Positions 29,336-39,282 are shown, counted from the first letter of the stretch. The stretch is DNA of 64,000 nt from an uncultured Gammaproteobacteria bacterium (GCA_913064945.1 CAJYAN010000013.1:28541-92540), one strand, 5' to 3'. Made by a program: numbers and translations. The notes: generated by a model not told the origin, from the letters alone.

Positions 29336-30481
29336 TTACACGGCACTACCTTCCGGCAGGTTTTGCAGACCACCTTCTAGAGCGTAACAGTCAATGCCGC
29401 GCTCCCTGAGAATAAAGGCGGCCGACGCGCTACGTCGGCCGGTGTCACAATAAACGATATATTTTTTATTATTCAATAGCTTATGTGCATTTAGGCGAAG
29501 CAGAAACAGCGGGATATTGAGGCTGCCAGCGAGCTTGGCATTTTGATGTTCGCTGCGGAGTCGGATATCAAGCCAGATTGCCCCCCGACGTACCTGCTCG
29601 TTTGCCTCCTCAAAGCTTAAACTTTGCAAGACTGGTGTTTTAAGTAGCTGATTAAAATCTTCTTTTGAGAGTTTAGCTAAGATGCCCGGTGTCAGCATCT
29701 GGACTGTAGCATTACGAGCGCTTTCGGAAATCAGCGCCTCTTCGCCGAAGCCTTGCCCAGCCGTCAGTTCAGCGATCTGAAGTGACTCGTTGCCGGTTTC
29801 AATGGCGTTGCGGATCACGGCACAACGTCCCTCTTTAATCATATAGTAGTAATCACCACTTTCACCCTGACGCATCACGACCTCACCCATATGCACCGGG
29901 GCGGTCTGCATTTTCATAAACATGGTATGAATGTTGGCGGCAGGGATATTGTGAAAAATACGGGAATGTAGAATTTTGCTCATCCAGTCATTTTCATCAT
30001 TGTTCTGTACTTCACCCTGACCAAGTTCCTGCACAATATAACTGGTGTTCTGGTCCCAGGTTAACAGCATATCGAGAAAATTGTTCTCGATGCGGATATA
30101 GCGTATATCGGATATTGCGGTGACCGTCTGATGATGGGGCAGGTGGTGATCGAGTGGATATCGGGACAAACGGGACCGATGATCGATTTGTTTTGCATTG
30201 CCTTCCCCGTCGGTAATGCTAACCTCGCCATTGATTAGGTATATTGTGTTTGTGTCAGTATCGCCACGACGAAATAATGTCTCGCCGGCGGAGAGAAATT
30301 CCAGTTGGATGTTGCGAATCAGTTCCTGAAAATTGGTAGCTGTCAGTTCGCATATTGGAATGAGTGATTTCAGAATTTCGGTTTGAGGGATGAGCGGCAT
30401 AATTTTATTGCAAACATTATTGATTGTGGCGTTAGATTTTTTAATTTGTGGTGCCGGCAGGCCGCTGAATCTGTCCGGCAA
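29336..30481 (-). CDS. Cyclic-nucleotide-binding protein fused to rhodanese
   Basis: This 381-residue soluble protein has two cNMP-binding-like domains. The first (about 40-140) lacks the phosphate-binding motif. The second (about 165-280) has an intact cassette FGEEALISESARNATV at 245-260, with ribose-binding Glu247 and phosphate-binding Arg256, close to the cassette of protein kinase A. A rhodanese domain (290-381) has active-site Cys345 in CDTGRRS. No DNA-binding domain is present. The TTG start at 30481 is used because AAAGG lies upstream and the acyl-CoA ligase stops two bases earlier; ATG 30400 is the alternative. The protein could act on sulfur transfer in response to cAMP, which is inference. 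Confidence 0.85.
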   Translation of the reverse strand: MPDRFSGLPAPQIKKSNATINNVCNKIMPLIPQTEILKSLIPICELTATNFQELIRNIQLEFLSAGETLFRRGDTDTNTIYLINGEVSITDGEGNAKQIDHRSRLSRYPLDHHLPHHQTVTAISDIRYIRIENNFLDMLLTWDQNTSYIVQELGQGEVQNNDENDWMSKILHSRIFHNIPAANIHTMFMKMQTAPVHMGEVVMRQGESGDYYYMIKEGRCAVIRNAIETGNESLQIAELTAGQGFGEEALISESARNATVQMLTPGILAKLSKEDFNQLLKTPVLQSLSFEEANEQVRRGAIWLDIRLRSEHQNAKLAGSLNIPLFLLRLNAHKLLNNKKYIVYCDTGRRSASAAFILRERGIDCYALEGGLQNLPEGSAV

Positions 30482-30483
30482 TA

Positions 30484-32280
30484 CTAATGGCCTTTATAAA
30501 AATCGTTTATTATTTCATCGTAATAGTCCAGAATCTCATGTCTTTTAAGTTTTAGTGTCGGTGTCAGCAGTGAATTCTCAACTGTCCAGCCGCTAAACGT
30601 CGCGTGAATGCGGTAGATTTTCGTATAGCCTGGAAATTCTGTTAGCCTTGATCTGACGCGTTGCAATAGTCTTTCAGTCACTTGCTCCGAGTTTGGATCT
30701 GCGGCGATGTCTTGATCTAAGTCGGAAGACAATAATTCAAACTGTTTTTTATCCAGGACAAGAAGGGCCGACAGAAACGCTTTGCCTTCGCCAACCACCA
30801 TAGCCTGTTCAAAGATAGGATCAGCGCAAATTGCAGATTCCAGATCGCAGGGTGAAATTTTTTCACCATTAGACAATACAAGGATCTCCTTTAATCTGCC
30901 GGTAATATAAATATGCTGGTGGTGGATTTTGGCCTGATCGCCGGTGTGGAGCCAGCCATCAGAATCAATAACGGCTTTAGTTGCTACTTGATTGCGCCAG
31001 TAGCCTAGCATAATACCGGGTGAACGGACTAATAATTCACAGCTGTCACCTAGTTTGACCTCGACGTCAGGAAGGGGCTGACCAACACTGGCAATTTCAT
31101 TGTCTTCGATACGATTGGTGCAGACAACCGGGCTTGATTCAGTCATGCCATAACCTTGTGATATGGTCAGGCCAAGGCTGGTAAATAATTTTCCGACATT
31201 GAAAGCGAGTGGTGCGCCACCACTAATGGCGAGTCGCATTCTTCCTCCAAGTTTGTGGATGATCTTGCGCGCCACCAGAAAATTGAGCAGAGGCCAGAGC
31301 AAGAGCCCTGCTTTCCAGGAGGTCTTATTCTGCGAGACCTGAAATTTAAGCCAGCCGATATCAACGGTCAGTCTGAATAAATAATTGGCTAGTGATGACT
31401 TTGAATTGAGTTGTGCATAGATTTTATTAGCAACTCGCTCAAAAATACGCGGCACAGTGACGAGGATAGTCGGCTGTCGACTGACAAGATCTTCGCCAAG
31501 CAGGTCGATGGACCTGGCATAGGCAACGACACTGCCCGCGATAACGGGCAAATAATAACCGATGCTACGTTCAAACATATGCGATAAAGGCAGAAAGGAT
31601 AAGTATACGTCGGTTGTTTTAAAGGGGTAACAGAGTGAGCTGCTATAGGCATTCCAGAGTATGTTGCCGTGACTCAACATAACTCCTTTCGGTTTACCGG
31701 TGGTGCCGGAGGTGTAGACGATACTGGCCAGACTGTGCTTATCCTGAGTTGATACGACGGGTTGACAGCCCGAATCTGTTTGTTGAAGCCATTTGTCAAG
31801 GGGTTCTAATAAAGGGGCATGCTCATTTCCGACAGCATGAATCGATACAATACTCTTTAAATCAGTCAGTCTGTGTAGTTCAGATTTAAGATTATTATAT
31901 TGTGAAATGCAGTCAATGAAGATGATTTTAACGTTGGCATCATCGAGGATGTAGGCTGCATTCTCTGCACGGTCATTGATGTATAATGGTACTACCACAA
32001 GGCCAAGACCAAGGGCGGCTTGTTCACAGAGTACCCACTCCGGTGAGTTTTTCAACATAATGGCAATTCGTTCCCCTGGATTAAGACCCTCTGCCTTTAG
32101 ACTGTTTTGCCAACGTCCAATATTGTCAGCCATGGTCTGCCAGGTAATATCATGCCATTGTTTTTGCGTGTTGTTAAAATACTGATAGGCAACTTTGTCT
32201 GGGCAGCGAGCAACACGCTCGAAAAAAAGTTGCGAGAGATTGTGTGCCTCATCAGGCGTTATGCGGTCTTCGGTCTGCAT
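30484..32280 (-). CDS. Long-chain acyl-CoA synthetase (AMP-forming)
   Basis: This 598-residue ANL-superfamily ligase activates fatty acids to acyl-CoA through an acyl-adenylate. The ATP-binding loop YTSGTTGKPKGVMLSH, the motif GYGMTESSPVV and the hinge region GWLHTGDQAKI are intact. It belongs to the FadD15-like long-chain group. It lies five bases downstream of the FadJ-like gene in an apparent beta-oxidation operon. Confidence 0.9.
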   Translation of the reverse strand: MQTEDRITPDEAHNLSQLFFERVARCPDKVAYQYFNNTQKQWHDITWQTMADNIGRWQNSLKAEGLNPGERIAIMLKNSPEWVLCEQAALGLGLVVVPLYINDRAENAAYILDDANVKIIFIDCISQYNNLKSELHRLTDLKSIVSIHAVGNEHAPLLEPLDKWLQQTDSGCQPVVSTQDKHSLASIVYTSGTTGKPKGVMLSHGNILWNAYSSSLCYPFKTTDVYLSFLPLSHMFERSIGYYLPVIAGSVVAYARSIDLLGEDLVSRQPTILVTVPRIFERVANKIYAQLNSKSSLANYLFRLTVDIGWLKFQVSQNKTSWKAGLLLWPLLNFLVARKIIHKLGGRMRLAISGGAPLAFNVGKLFTSLGLTISQGYGMTESSPVVCTNRIEDNEIASVGQPLPDVEVKLGDSCELLVRSPGIMLGYWRNQVATKAVIDSDGWLHTGDQAKIHHQHIYITGRLKEILVLSNGEKISPCDLESAICADPIFEQAMVVGEGKAFLSALLVLDKKQFELLSSDLDQDIAADPNSEQVTERLLQRVRSRLTEFPGYTKIYRIHATFSGWTVENSLLTPTLKLKRHEILDYYDEIINDFYKGH

Positions 32281-32285
32281 GATGT

Positions 32286-34322
32286 TCAGGGGATTAGCAA
32301 GTTATCCCAGCCATCCGATTTTTTAAAGCGTTCGCCATAGCGTTGTTCAAGGAGCTGTAGAATTTTGAGGACTTGCTCCTGCCCGCGGTCTTTTATGTAG
32401 CGATAAGGGCCGCCACGGAACGGTGCAAAGCCGGTGCCAAAAATGATACCGGCATCTCCAAAGTCAGCATTCTCTACTACACCATCATGCAGACAGGACA
32501 CCGCTTCATTTAACAGGCGTAGTATGAGTCGGTCACAGATATCAGTAGGCGCGGTGTAATCTTTTGGTATGGCGGGTTTGATTATTTTGCCATTATTGAA
32601 GGTATAAAAGCCTTTACCACTCTTCTTGCCTAACTGGCCATTCTCAACCAGTCGCTGCAGGTGCGCGGGTACATTTATCGACATATCCTTTGAGAGGATA
32701 TCAGCAACCTTCAGGCAGATATCAAGCCCAACTGTATCGGCTAGTTCAATCGGCCCCATCGGCATACCGAACTCAACAGCCACATCATCAATTACCTTTA
32801 AGGGTATTCCTTCATCGACTAAATAGACTGCTTCCATGAGATAGGGCATCAGAATACGGTTCACCAGAAAGCCGGGGCTGCTGGTCACCGGTAGTGGTAA
32901 GCGGTCTATACTACGTGCAAAGGTGGCCGCCTGATGCTTTATATGAGCATCCGTTTGGGGGCCGTGGACAATCTCAACAAGGGGCATTTTATCGACAGGA
33001 TTAAAGAAATGCAGGCCAACCAGTTTCTCCGGTTTTTCGAGCGCCTGTGCAAGTTCCTCTAAGGGGATGCTGGAGGTATTCGTTGCCAGAATAGCATCCA
33101 GCTTCATTTGGGGTTCAATTATCTTAAATAAACGCCGCTTTACTTCCGGGTCTTCAAAAATGGCTTCAATCACCACATCGGCGCGGCGTAGACCATTGCC
33201 TTTGACATCCGCTATAAGCCGATCCATTGCCGACTGGATAAGGAGCCGGTCCTTGAGTCGCTTACTGAACAAGTGATAGGCACGTTGCATGACTCTGGCC
33301 AGGGTTTCATTATTTTGATCCTGGAGTGTCACTATATAGCCTTTTAAGGCGCACCAGATCGCAATATCACCGCCCATGACACCACCGCCAATGACATGAA
33401 TGCGTTTGGGATGATAGTCCTTAAGCTGTCCTGCTGCCTTGAGTTGCTCCTGTAGCATAAAGACTCGAATGAGATTTTGCGCCGTTTTGCCAATAATCAG
33501 CCGGGCCACCGAGGCGGCTTCTTCTTCAAGCATCTGTTGCGGGTTATCATAAAAGCGCAACCACAGGTCGATCAGTGCATAGGGCGCAGGGTAGTGTGCC
33601 TTGGGTGCGCGTTGGCGAACCTTTTTTTCGAGATATTTTGCCAGCCACGGACGCACATGTTTGTGATTGAGCAGGTTTAACCACCAGCGTAAACGTCTGG
33701 TGCGGGGGGGAGATTTGAGGATTCCTCGCACGGCGTTCTTTAAGTGCCGTTGTGGTACCGCATAATCGATTAGTCCAATTTTTTTCGCGGCCTTTGCTGA
33801 CAGGGCGCGACCTGTCAGCATTAGATCCATGGCGGCCGGTGTACCGATGAGTTGCAATGATCGTAGGGTCCCACCAAAGCCGGGGTGAATGCCGAGTTTG
33901 ACTTCTGGGAGACCTAGTCGTGTTTTTGGGTCGTTGTCGGCAAGGCGGTAGCGGCAGGCCAGCGCCAGTTCCAGTCCACCGCCCAGACAATAACCGTGTA
34001 TGAGTGCTATGGTTGGAAACGGGAGTGTACCAAGTCGATTAAATACTGTGTGTGCACTTTTAATCAAGTGCAGGGCTTCAGACTCACTCTGGAGCTGTGT
34101 AAATTCATTAATATCCGCCCCTGCAATAAATCCAGAGGTCTTGGCCGATTGAATGACCAGTCCAACTGGCATGTCGTGTTGCGCGCGGTCTAGCAGGCTG
34201 TCGAGTTCCTGTATCACTTCGGCATTTAGACTGTTGGCGCTACTATTGGCTTTATCGAGTGTCAGCCAGACAATGTTTTCGGCATCAAGCTGGTAGTTCC
34301 AGTGTTTGCATTTCTGATTCAT
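32286..34322 (-). CDS. fadJ: Enoyl-CoA hydratase / 3-hydroxyacyl-CoA dehydrogenase (FadJ-like)
   Basis: This 678-residue bifunctional beta-oxidation enzyme has an N-terminal crotonase domain (about 1-190), with the oxyanion hole and Glu residues in HGYCLGGGLELALACR and LPEVKLGIHPGFGG. The dehydrogenase domain follows, with the NAD motif VIGGGVMGGDIA and catalytic His in GLHFFNPVDKMPLVEIV. A C-terminal dehydrogenase-like repeat completes the chain. The order and partner thiolase fit FadIJ more than FadAB. It lies 16 bp after the thiolase gene. Confidence 0.9.
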   Translation of the reverse strand: MNQKCKHWNYQLDAENIVWLTLDKANSSANSLNAEVIQELDSLLDRAQHDMPVGLVIQSAKTSGFIAGADINEFTQLQSESEALHLIKSAHTVFNRLGTLPFPTIALIHGYCLGGGLELALACRYRLADNDPKTRLGLPEVKLGIHPGFGGTLRSLQLIGTPAAMDLMLTGRALSAKAAKKIGLIDYAVPQRHLKNAVRGILKSPPRTRRLRWWLNLLNHKHVRPWLAKYLEKKVRQRAPKAHYPAPYALIDLWLRFYDNPQQMLEEEAASVARLIIGKTAQNLIRVFMLQEQLKAAGQLKDYHPKRIHVIGGGVMGGDIAIWCALKGYIVTLQDQNNETLARVMQRAYHLFSKRLKDRLLIQSAMDRLIADVKGNGLRRADVVIEAIFEDPEVKRRLFKIIEPQMKLDAILATNTSSIPLEELAQALEKPEKLVGLHFFNPVDKMPLVEIVHGPQTDAHIKHQAATFARSIDRLPLPVTSSPGFLVNRILMPYLMEAVYLVDEGIPLKVIDDVAVEFGMPMGPIELADTVGLDICLKVADILSKDMSINVPAHLQRLVENGQLGKKSGKGFYTFNNGKIIKPAIPKDYTAPTDICDRLILRLLNEAVSCLHDGVVENADFGDAGIIFGTGFAPFRGGPYRYIKDRGQEQVLKILQLLEQRYGERFKKSDGWDNLLIP

Positions 34323-34337
34323 TGTTATCCCTTTTAC

Positions 34338-35681
34338 TTAGGCACATTCCAAAAACATCGCACCACCCTGACCGCCACCAATACAGAGGCTGGCGATACC
34401 CTTGCGTTTATTATTTTGTTTCAGGGTCTGTAAAACGTGCAGCACAATCCTCGCACCACTTGCGCCTACGGGATGCCCAAGGCTAATGCCACCACCATGG
34501 ATGTTGAGTTTTTCCTGATCCAGTGGACCGAGTGGCGCACTTAATCCAAGCTCTGTCTTGCAATAGGCTTTGTCCTCCCAGGCCGCGAGGCAGCCCAATA
34601 CCTGCGCTGCAAAGGCCTCATTAATTTCCCAGTAGTCAATATCATCCAGACTCAGTTTATTGCGTTTCAGTAAGGGGGTAATGGCATGTACCGGTCCCAA
34701 CCCCATTTGTTCCGGTGCCAGGCCCGCCCAGTGGGCATCATTAATTTTACCCATGACGGATAGATTATATTTTTTCACTGCCTCACCACTTGCGAGAATC
34801 AGCATCGCAGCCCCATCCGTGATCTGGGCGCTGTTCCCCGCGGTGACCAAACCAAAGGGGCGATCGAACACGGGTCTTAGCTTGGCCAGTTTTTCCACAC
34901 TGCTATCGGCTCTGACGCCATCATCGAGATCATAAAAGTGTCCCCGTGTGTCATAAATCGCCTCGACCTCATTTAACAGCTGTTGTTCCTGGGCGGCGGC
35001 AAGGCGTAGGTGGCTGCGTACGGCAAAGTCATCCATTTGCTGTCGGGAGATATTAAATCGATAGGCCAGATTCTCGGCCGTCTGTCCCATGGATAATCCG
35101 ACTACCGGGTCGGTTAAGCCACGGAGTAGACCAATAATGGGTTTAAAGTGTCTGGCCCGAAGTTGTCCCAGTGTCGAGAGACGTTGTGGAATAGTCTTAG
35201 ACGCGGCCCATGCCCCCAACCACGTGACCATGGTGTTGTTTAACAGTATCGGTGCATGACTCATGGATTCGACACCCCCGGCCAGCACCAGGTCGGCCCG
35301 GCCAAGAATAATATCCTTGGCGGCACTATCGATGGCCTGCAGACCCGAGGCGCAGTTGCGTTGTACCGTCCAGGCGGGGATATGTTGATCACAGCCGAGT
35401 CGCAGGGCGACCACTCGTGCGATATTGGCTTCATCGGGTCCCGGCATTACACAGCCCATAATGACTTCATCAAGCGCATCCAGATCAAACGACTGACGTG
35501 CCATCAAAGGACGGGCACAACCGAGGGCCAGATCGGCGGCAGCAAAGGGACCAGGTTTGCCTTTGGCCTTGAGGAAGGGCGTACGACTGCCATCGACGAT
35601 AAAGACTTCCCGAGGCTGGCTCGCCGACTTGCGAACGGATTTCTTTTTGCTGACCTTCTTTTTTGTGCTTACTTCAGCCAC
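34338..35681 (-). CDS. fadI: Acetyl-CoA acyltransferase (FadI-like thiolase)
   Basis: This thiolase cleaves 3-ketoacyl-CoA. It is 447 residues long from GTG 35681. The nucleophile Cys lies in VQRNCASGLQA, the His in GGGISLGHPVGASG and the second Cys in CIGGGQGGAM. GTG 35681 was chosen over an in-frame ATG at 35717, because AAAGGAGAAG lies at ideal spacing and the upstream dehydrogenase stops at 35683. The N-terminus carries a Lys-rich run (KKKVSKKKSVRKSA) that is unusual for thiolases. Confidence 0.9.
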   Translation of the reverse strand: MAEVSTKKKVSKKKSVRKSASQPREVFIVDGSRTPFLKAKGKPGPFAAADLALGCARPLMARQSFDLDALDEVIMGCVMPGPDEANIARVVALRLGCDQHIPAWTVQRNCASGLQAIDSAAKDIILGRADLVLAGGVESMSHAPILLNNTMVTWLGAWAASKTIPQRLSTLGQLRARHFKPIIGLLRGLTDPVVGLSMGQTAENLAYRFNISRQQMDDFAVRSHLRLAAAQEQQLLNEVEAIYDTRGHFYDLDDGVRADSSVEKLAKLRPVFDRPFGLVTAGNSAQITDGAAMLILASGEAVKKYNLSVMGKINDAHWAGLAPEQMGLGPVHAITPLLKRNKLSLDDIDYWEINEAFAAQVLGCLAAWEDKAYCKTELGLSAPLGPLDQEKLNIHGGGISLGHPVGASGARIVLHVLQTLKQNNKRKGIASLCIGGGQGGAMFLECA

Positions 35682-35682
35682 T

Positions 35683-37962
35683 TTACTTCTCCTTTCCAAA
35701 ATCGGGTGCGAAGTCATCCACCTGAATTACGTCGAGGCGGGCGGCTTCTGCCTGTCGTAACAGGTGGGCATCGTTTTCGTTTATTACGCCTTTTTCCAGT
35801 CCTGTCGAGATCATGCCTTGCATGCCTTGTATCCCAGGGTGATAGCCTTTTAATGCCTGACGCAATTTTCGCTCGACATGTTCAGCCTGTATGACTTTGG
35901 TTAATGCATCTTCCAAACGCCCCAGCTGTTGATCGGTGGTCGATGGAAGATAAAGCCCTGCTGTTAAACGGTCGCGGCCGGTTGATGGCATCATCAAAAA
36001 TTCGGCAATTTTTGTTGTCAGCCGATCATGCGGTTTGTGAAAGCGACGGCCCCATGGAAAAATAACCAGGCGAATAAGCCAGGCGACGGGTCGATTCGGC
36101 AGATTCTGGAGCAATTCGTCCATGGCATTTTGAATCTGGTACAGACAATATTCGCAGCCCCAGCGCAGAAGCGGCGTGTCCTCTTTTGGATAGTGGTCTA
36201 ATTCAAAACGACGGCAGGTGGCAGAGGCCAGGTATAAATAACTCAATATGTCACCGAGTCGACCAGAGATCGATTCCTTACGTTTGAGTGAGCCGCCCAG
36301 TGTCAGGAGTGCCGTGTCCGTTAGGAGGGCAAAGGCGCTACTAAGACGGGAGAGTTTTTGATAATAACGTCGCACCGGGCGCTTGCCTGAAACAAAGCGA
36401 AACCGCGCACCGGTCAACGCCAGATAAAACGTGCGGGTGAAGTTGCGGATAAAAAAGAACATATGACCAAACAGGGCGCGATCAAATTTTTCCAGACCAA
36501 CTTTATAATCTGCCTCGGCAACGGCCTCCAGTTCGGCAAAGATATAAGGGTGGCTGCGAATGGCGCCCTGCCCAAAGATAATCATACTTCGGGTAAGAAT
36601 ATTGGCGCCTTCGACCGTGATACTGATGGGCAGGGCCTGGTAGGCGCGGCCCATGATATTGCGTGGACCAAGACAAATACCGGCGCCGCCCAGAATATCC
36701 ATGCTGTCATTGACGATCTTACGCATTTGTTCCGTCAGGTGATATTTCACAATGGCCGAGATCACCGAGGGCTTTTCACCGTTATCCAGGGCGTTCAGGG
36801 TCATGACGCGTGCCGCATCCATCATGTAGGTGAAGCCACCAATTCGTGCCAATGCCTCCTGCACGCCTTCGAAGCGACCAATGGGTAGTTTAAACTGCTG
36901 GCGTACCCTGGCGTAGGCACCGATGGCGCGACTGGAGAGTTTGGCGGCACCGACGCTGAGTGCCGGCAGGGAGACTGCGCGCCCATCAGAGAGGCATTCC
37001 ATCAACATACGCCAGCCCTGACCAACCCGTTGCGGGCCACCAATGATCCAGTCCAGCGGTACGAATACATCGTCGCCGCTGTTGGGACCGTTCATAAAAA
37101 CAATATTCAGGGGCAGGTGGCGACGCCCAATGTTGACGCCGGGGGTATCTGTAGGAATGAGGGCGAGCGTAATGCCACGGTCTTCATCGTCACCGATAAG
37201 ATGTTCAGGGTCGTAGAGTTTAAAGGCCAGCCCCAAAAGTGTGGCAACAGGACCAAGGGTTATATAACGCTTGTTCCAGGTCAGGCGCATGCCGAGGACA
37301 TCTTTTTGTCCTCCAAAATCCTGGCGACAGACAATGCCATAGTCCGGTATCCCGCCAGCATCACTACCGGCCTCGGGACTGGTCAGCGCAAAGCAGGGTA
37401 TTTCATCGCCCCTGGCAAGACGTGGTAAATAATAATCGCGTTGTTCCTGGGTGCCATATTCCATCAAAAGCTTCGCCGGCCCCAGCGAGTTAGGTACCAT
37501 GACCGTCACGGCAGCAGAGATGCTACGGGTCGCAATTTTCATCACGACTTCGGAATGCGCCAGGGCAGAAAATTCGAGACCACCGGCGGTCCGTGGAATG
37601 ATCATACTAAAAAAACCGTTTTGCTTGATAAAGTCCCAGACCTCGATGGGGAGGTCGGTCATTTCATGCGTGATCTGCCAGTCATCAAGCATGTGGCAGA
37701 GCGCCTCAGTAGGTCCATTGATAAATTCCTGCTCTTCTTTTGAGAGAGCCGGGGCCGGTATGTTTTTGAGTCGGCGCCAGCGGGGCTTGCCGCTAAAAAG
37801 CTCCCCATCCCACCAGACTGTGCCCGCATCCAGTGCCTCGCGTTCGGTTTGTGACATGGCAGGCGTAACTCGACGAAACAACGTAAGGAGGGGCTTTGAG
37901 ATCCAGCGCAGTCGCCAGGACGCCAGGGACTTATCTGTGGCATGTGTCGAATGGTCATTCAT
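35683..37962 (-). CDS. fadE: Acyl-CoA dehydrogenase (FadE-like)
   Basis: This 759-residue flavoprotein catalyses the first oxidation step of the fatty-acid cycle. The central acyl-CoA dehydrogenase fold includes CFALTSPEAGSDAGG and a large C-terminal extension as in E. coli FadE (814 residues). An N-terminal segment (LTLFRRVTPAMSQTEREALDAGTVWWDGELFSG in pieces) matches the FadE type and not the short ACAD type. It leads the minus-strand series fadE-fadI-fadJ-ligase, with gaps or overlaps of a few bases. Confidence 0.9.
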   Translation of the reverse strand: MNDHSTHATDKSLASWRLRWISKPLLTLFRRVTPAMSQTEREALDAGTVWWDGELFSGKPRWRRLKNIPAPALSKEEQEFINGPTEALCHMLDDWQITHEMTDLPIEVWDFIKQNGFFSMIIPRTAGGLEFSALAHSEVVMKIATRSISAAVTVMVPNSLGPAKLLMEYGTQEQRDYYLPRLARGDEIPCFALTSPEAGSDAGGIPDYGIVCRQDFGGQKDVLGMRLTWNKRYITLGPVATLLGLAFKLYDPEHLIGDDEDRGITLALIPTDTPGVNIGRRHLPLNIVFMNGPNSGDDVFVPLDWIIGGPQRVGQGWRMLMECLSDGRAVSLPALSVGAAKLSSRAIGAYARVRQQFKLPIGRFEGVQEALARIGGFTYMMDAARVMTLNALDNGEKPSVISAIVKYHLTEQMRKIVNDSMDILGGAGICLGPRNIMGRAYQALPISITVEGANILTRSMIIFGQGAIRSHPYIFAELEAVAEADYKVGLEKFDRALFGHMFFFIRNFTRTFYLALTGARFRFVSGKRPVRRYYQKLSRLSSAFALLTDTALLTLGGSLKRKESISGRLGDILSYLYLASATCRRFELDHYPKEDTPLLRWGCEYCLYQIQNAMDELLQNLPNRPVAWLIRLVIFPWGRRFHKPHDRLTTKIAEFLMMPSTGRDRLTAGLYLPSTTDQQLGRLEDALTKVIQAEHVERKLRQALKGYHPGIQGMQGMISTGLEKGVINENDAHLLRQAEAARLDVIQVDDFAPDFGKEK

Positions 37963-38148
37963 ATTTGCTTCCTTGGTGGCTGTGTTGCAGCTGATCGGCC
38001 GGTTCAGGCGGAAAAGATGCGAATATCCCTGGCTTACTCAGTCGATGCCAATGACGCTATATATTGCTCCTCTACTATAGTCTATTTATCGACAAAAACG
38101 TTTCAAGGTTTAGTATAAAAGTTATTTGTTATCAGTACCTTGTGAAAA

Positions 38149-39282
38149 TCATGCCGATTCGGCGGCGGCCGCCGCGACAGCTGTATAAATTTTATCCAGT
38201 GGCGTATAAAAATGGGGCGAAAATCGAATGGCATTTCCGCGACAGGCACAAAATATCCCTTTACGAAATAAGGCTTCATACAGGGTCTGACTGGGGATTT
38301 GTTTGTGACGAAAACTAACAATGCCGGCATATCGGTCCGGGCTTGTATCGCTAATTAATTGTAATGACGATGTTGCCTGCACTGCACTTATCGTTGCTTC
38401 ACTACGCTCCAGCACCTGTGCCTCAACGTCAGGCATGCCAACCTCAAGTAAGACAGCGAGACTGGCGTTTAAGGCATGGATGCCCAACATATTGGGGCTA
38501 CCACACTCAAAACGCCGCGCCGTGGCGGCAGGCTGCCAGTCATGACGATCAAAGTCGCCAGGATGTTCGACCATGTGCCAGCCGAACTGGTTAAGCGAGA
38601 GTTGTGCGTAGCACTCCGGTCGACAATAAAAAAGTGCGAGACCTTCCGGCCCCAGCATCCATTTATGGCCATCAGCCATGACAAAGTCTGCCTGGATAGC
38701 TTGTACATCAAACATTACCGCACCAATACTTTGAATGGCATCAACACAGAACAGGATGCCATGACGACGACAGTGTGCACCAAGTTGTTCCAGGTTCATA
38801 CGTAGGCCACTTGCGTATTGTACTGAACTGATGGAGAGCAAGCGGGTATTGTGGTCAGTGGCGGCACAAAGCGCAGCTTCCGGTGTAGCACCACTAGCCA
38901 GTTCAACCTGTCGCACTTCAACCCCTTTATGCTGCAGTGATTCCCAGATGATACGATTGGAGGGGAATTCCTGATTGCTAATCACAATATTATCACCGGC
39001 CTGCCAGTCCAGACCGTAAGCGACAATGGATAATGCCTCTGAGGTACTTTTCAGCAATGCAATATCATTTTTAGATGGCGCATTGATTAATCCGGCAAGC
39101 TGGTGACGTAGCTCATCTTCAATTGTCAACCATTCCAGATAGCGCCATGACCCCCGGCGGGAATTTTCCTCAGCAAACTGCTGCACTGCCAGTGTTGTTC
39201 GCCTCGGCCACGGGGCAACAGCAGCATGATTGAGATAGCAAATTCCTGCATCCAGGCTGAACTCTTGAGTTGATGTCGTCAT
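38149..39282 (-). CDS. Class V aminotransferase / cysteine-desulfurase-like PLP enzyme
   Basis: This 377-residue PLP enzyme of fold type I, class V has the Schiff-base Lys in ADGHKWMLGPEGLA and an opening YLNHAAVAPWP like SufS or isopenicillin-N-epimerase relatives. A SufS-type catalytic Cys loop is not evident; RFECGSPNM contains a Cys, but that is the PLP-phosphate region. So I would not call it a sulfur donor. It stands alone between the fad series and the nitrate regulon, and its substrate is unknown. Confidence 0.8.
   Translation of the reverse strand: MTTSTQEFSLDAGICYLNHAAVAPWPRRTTLAVQQFAEENSRRGSWRYLEWLTIEDELRHQLAGLINAPSKNDIALLKSTSEALSIVAYGLDWQAGDNIVISNQEFPSNRIIWESLQHKGVEVRQVELASGATPEAALCAATDHNTRLLSISSVQYASGLRMNLEQLGAHCRRHGILFCVDAIQSIGAVMFDVQAIQADFVMADGHKWMLGPEGLALFYCRPECYAQLSLNQFGWHMVEHPGDFDRHDWQPAATARRFECGSPNMLGIHALNASLAVLLEVGMPDVEAQVLERSEATISAVQATSSLQLISDTSPDRYAGIVSFRHKQIPSQTLYEALFRKGIFCACRGNAIRFSPHFYTPLDKIYTAVAAAAAESA

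Noticed and set aside
30400..30400. ATG 30400 as the only start of the cNMP-rhodanese gene
   Set aside because: No ribosome-binding site precedes it, whereas TTG 30481 has AAAGG and adjoins the previous stop. It is kept as an alternative.
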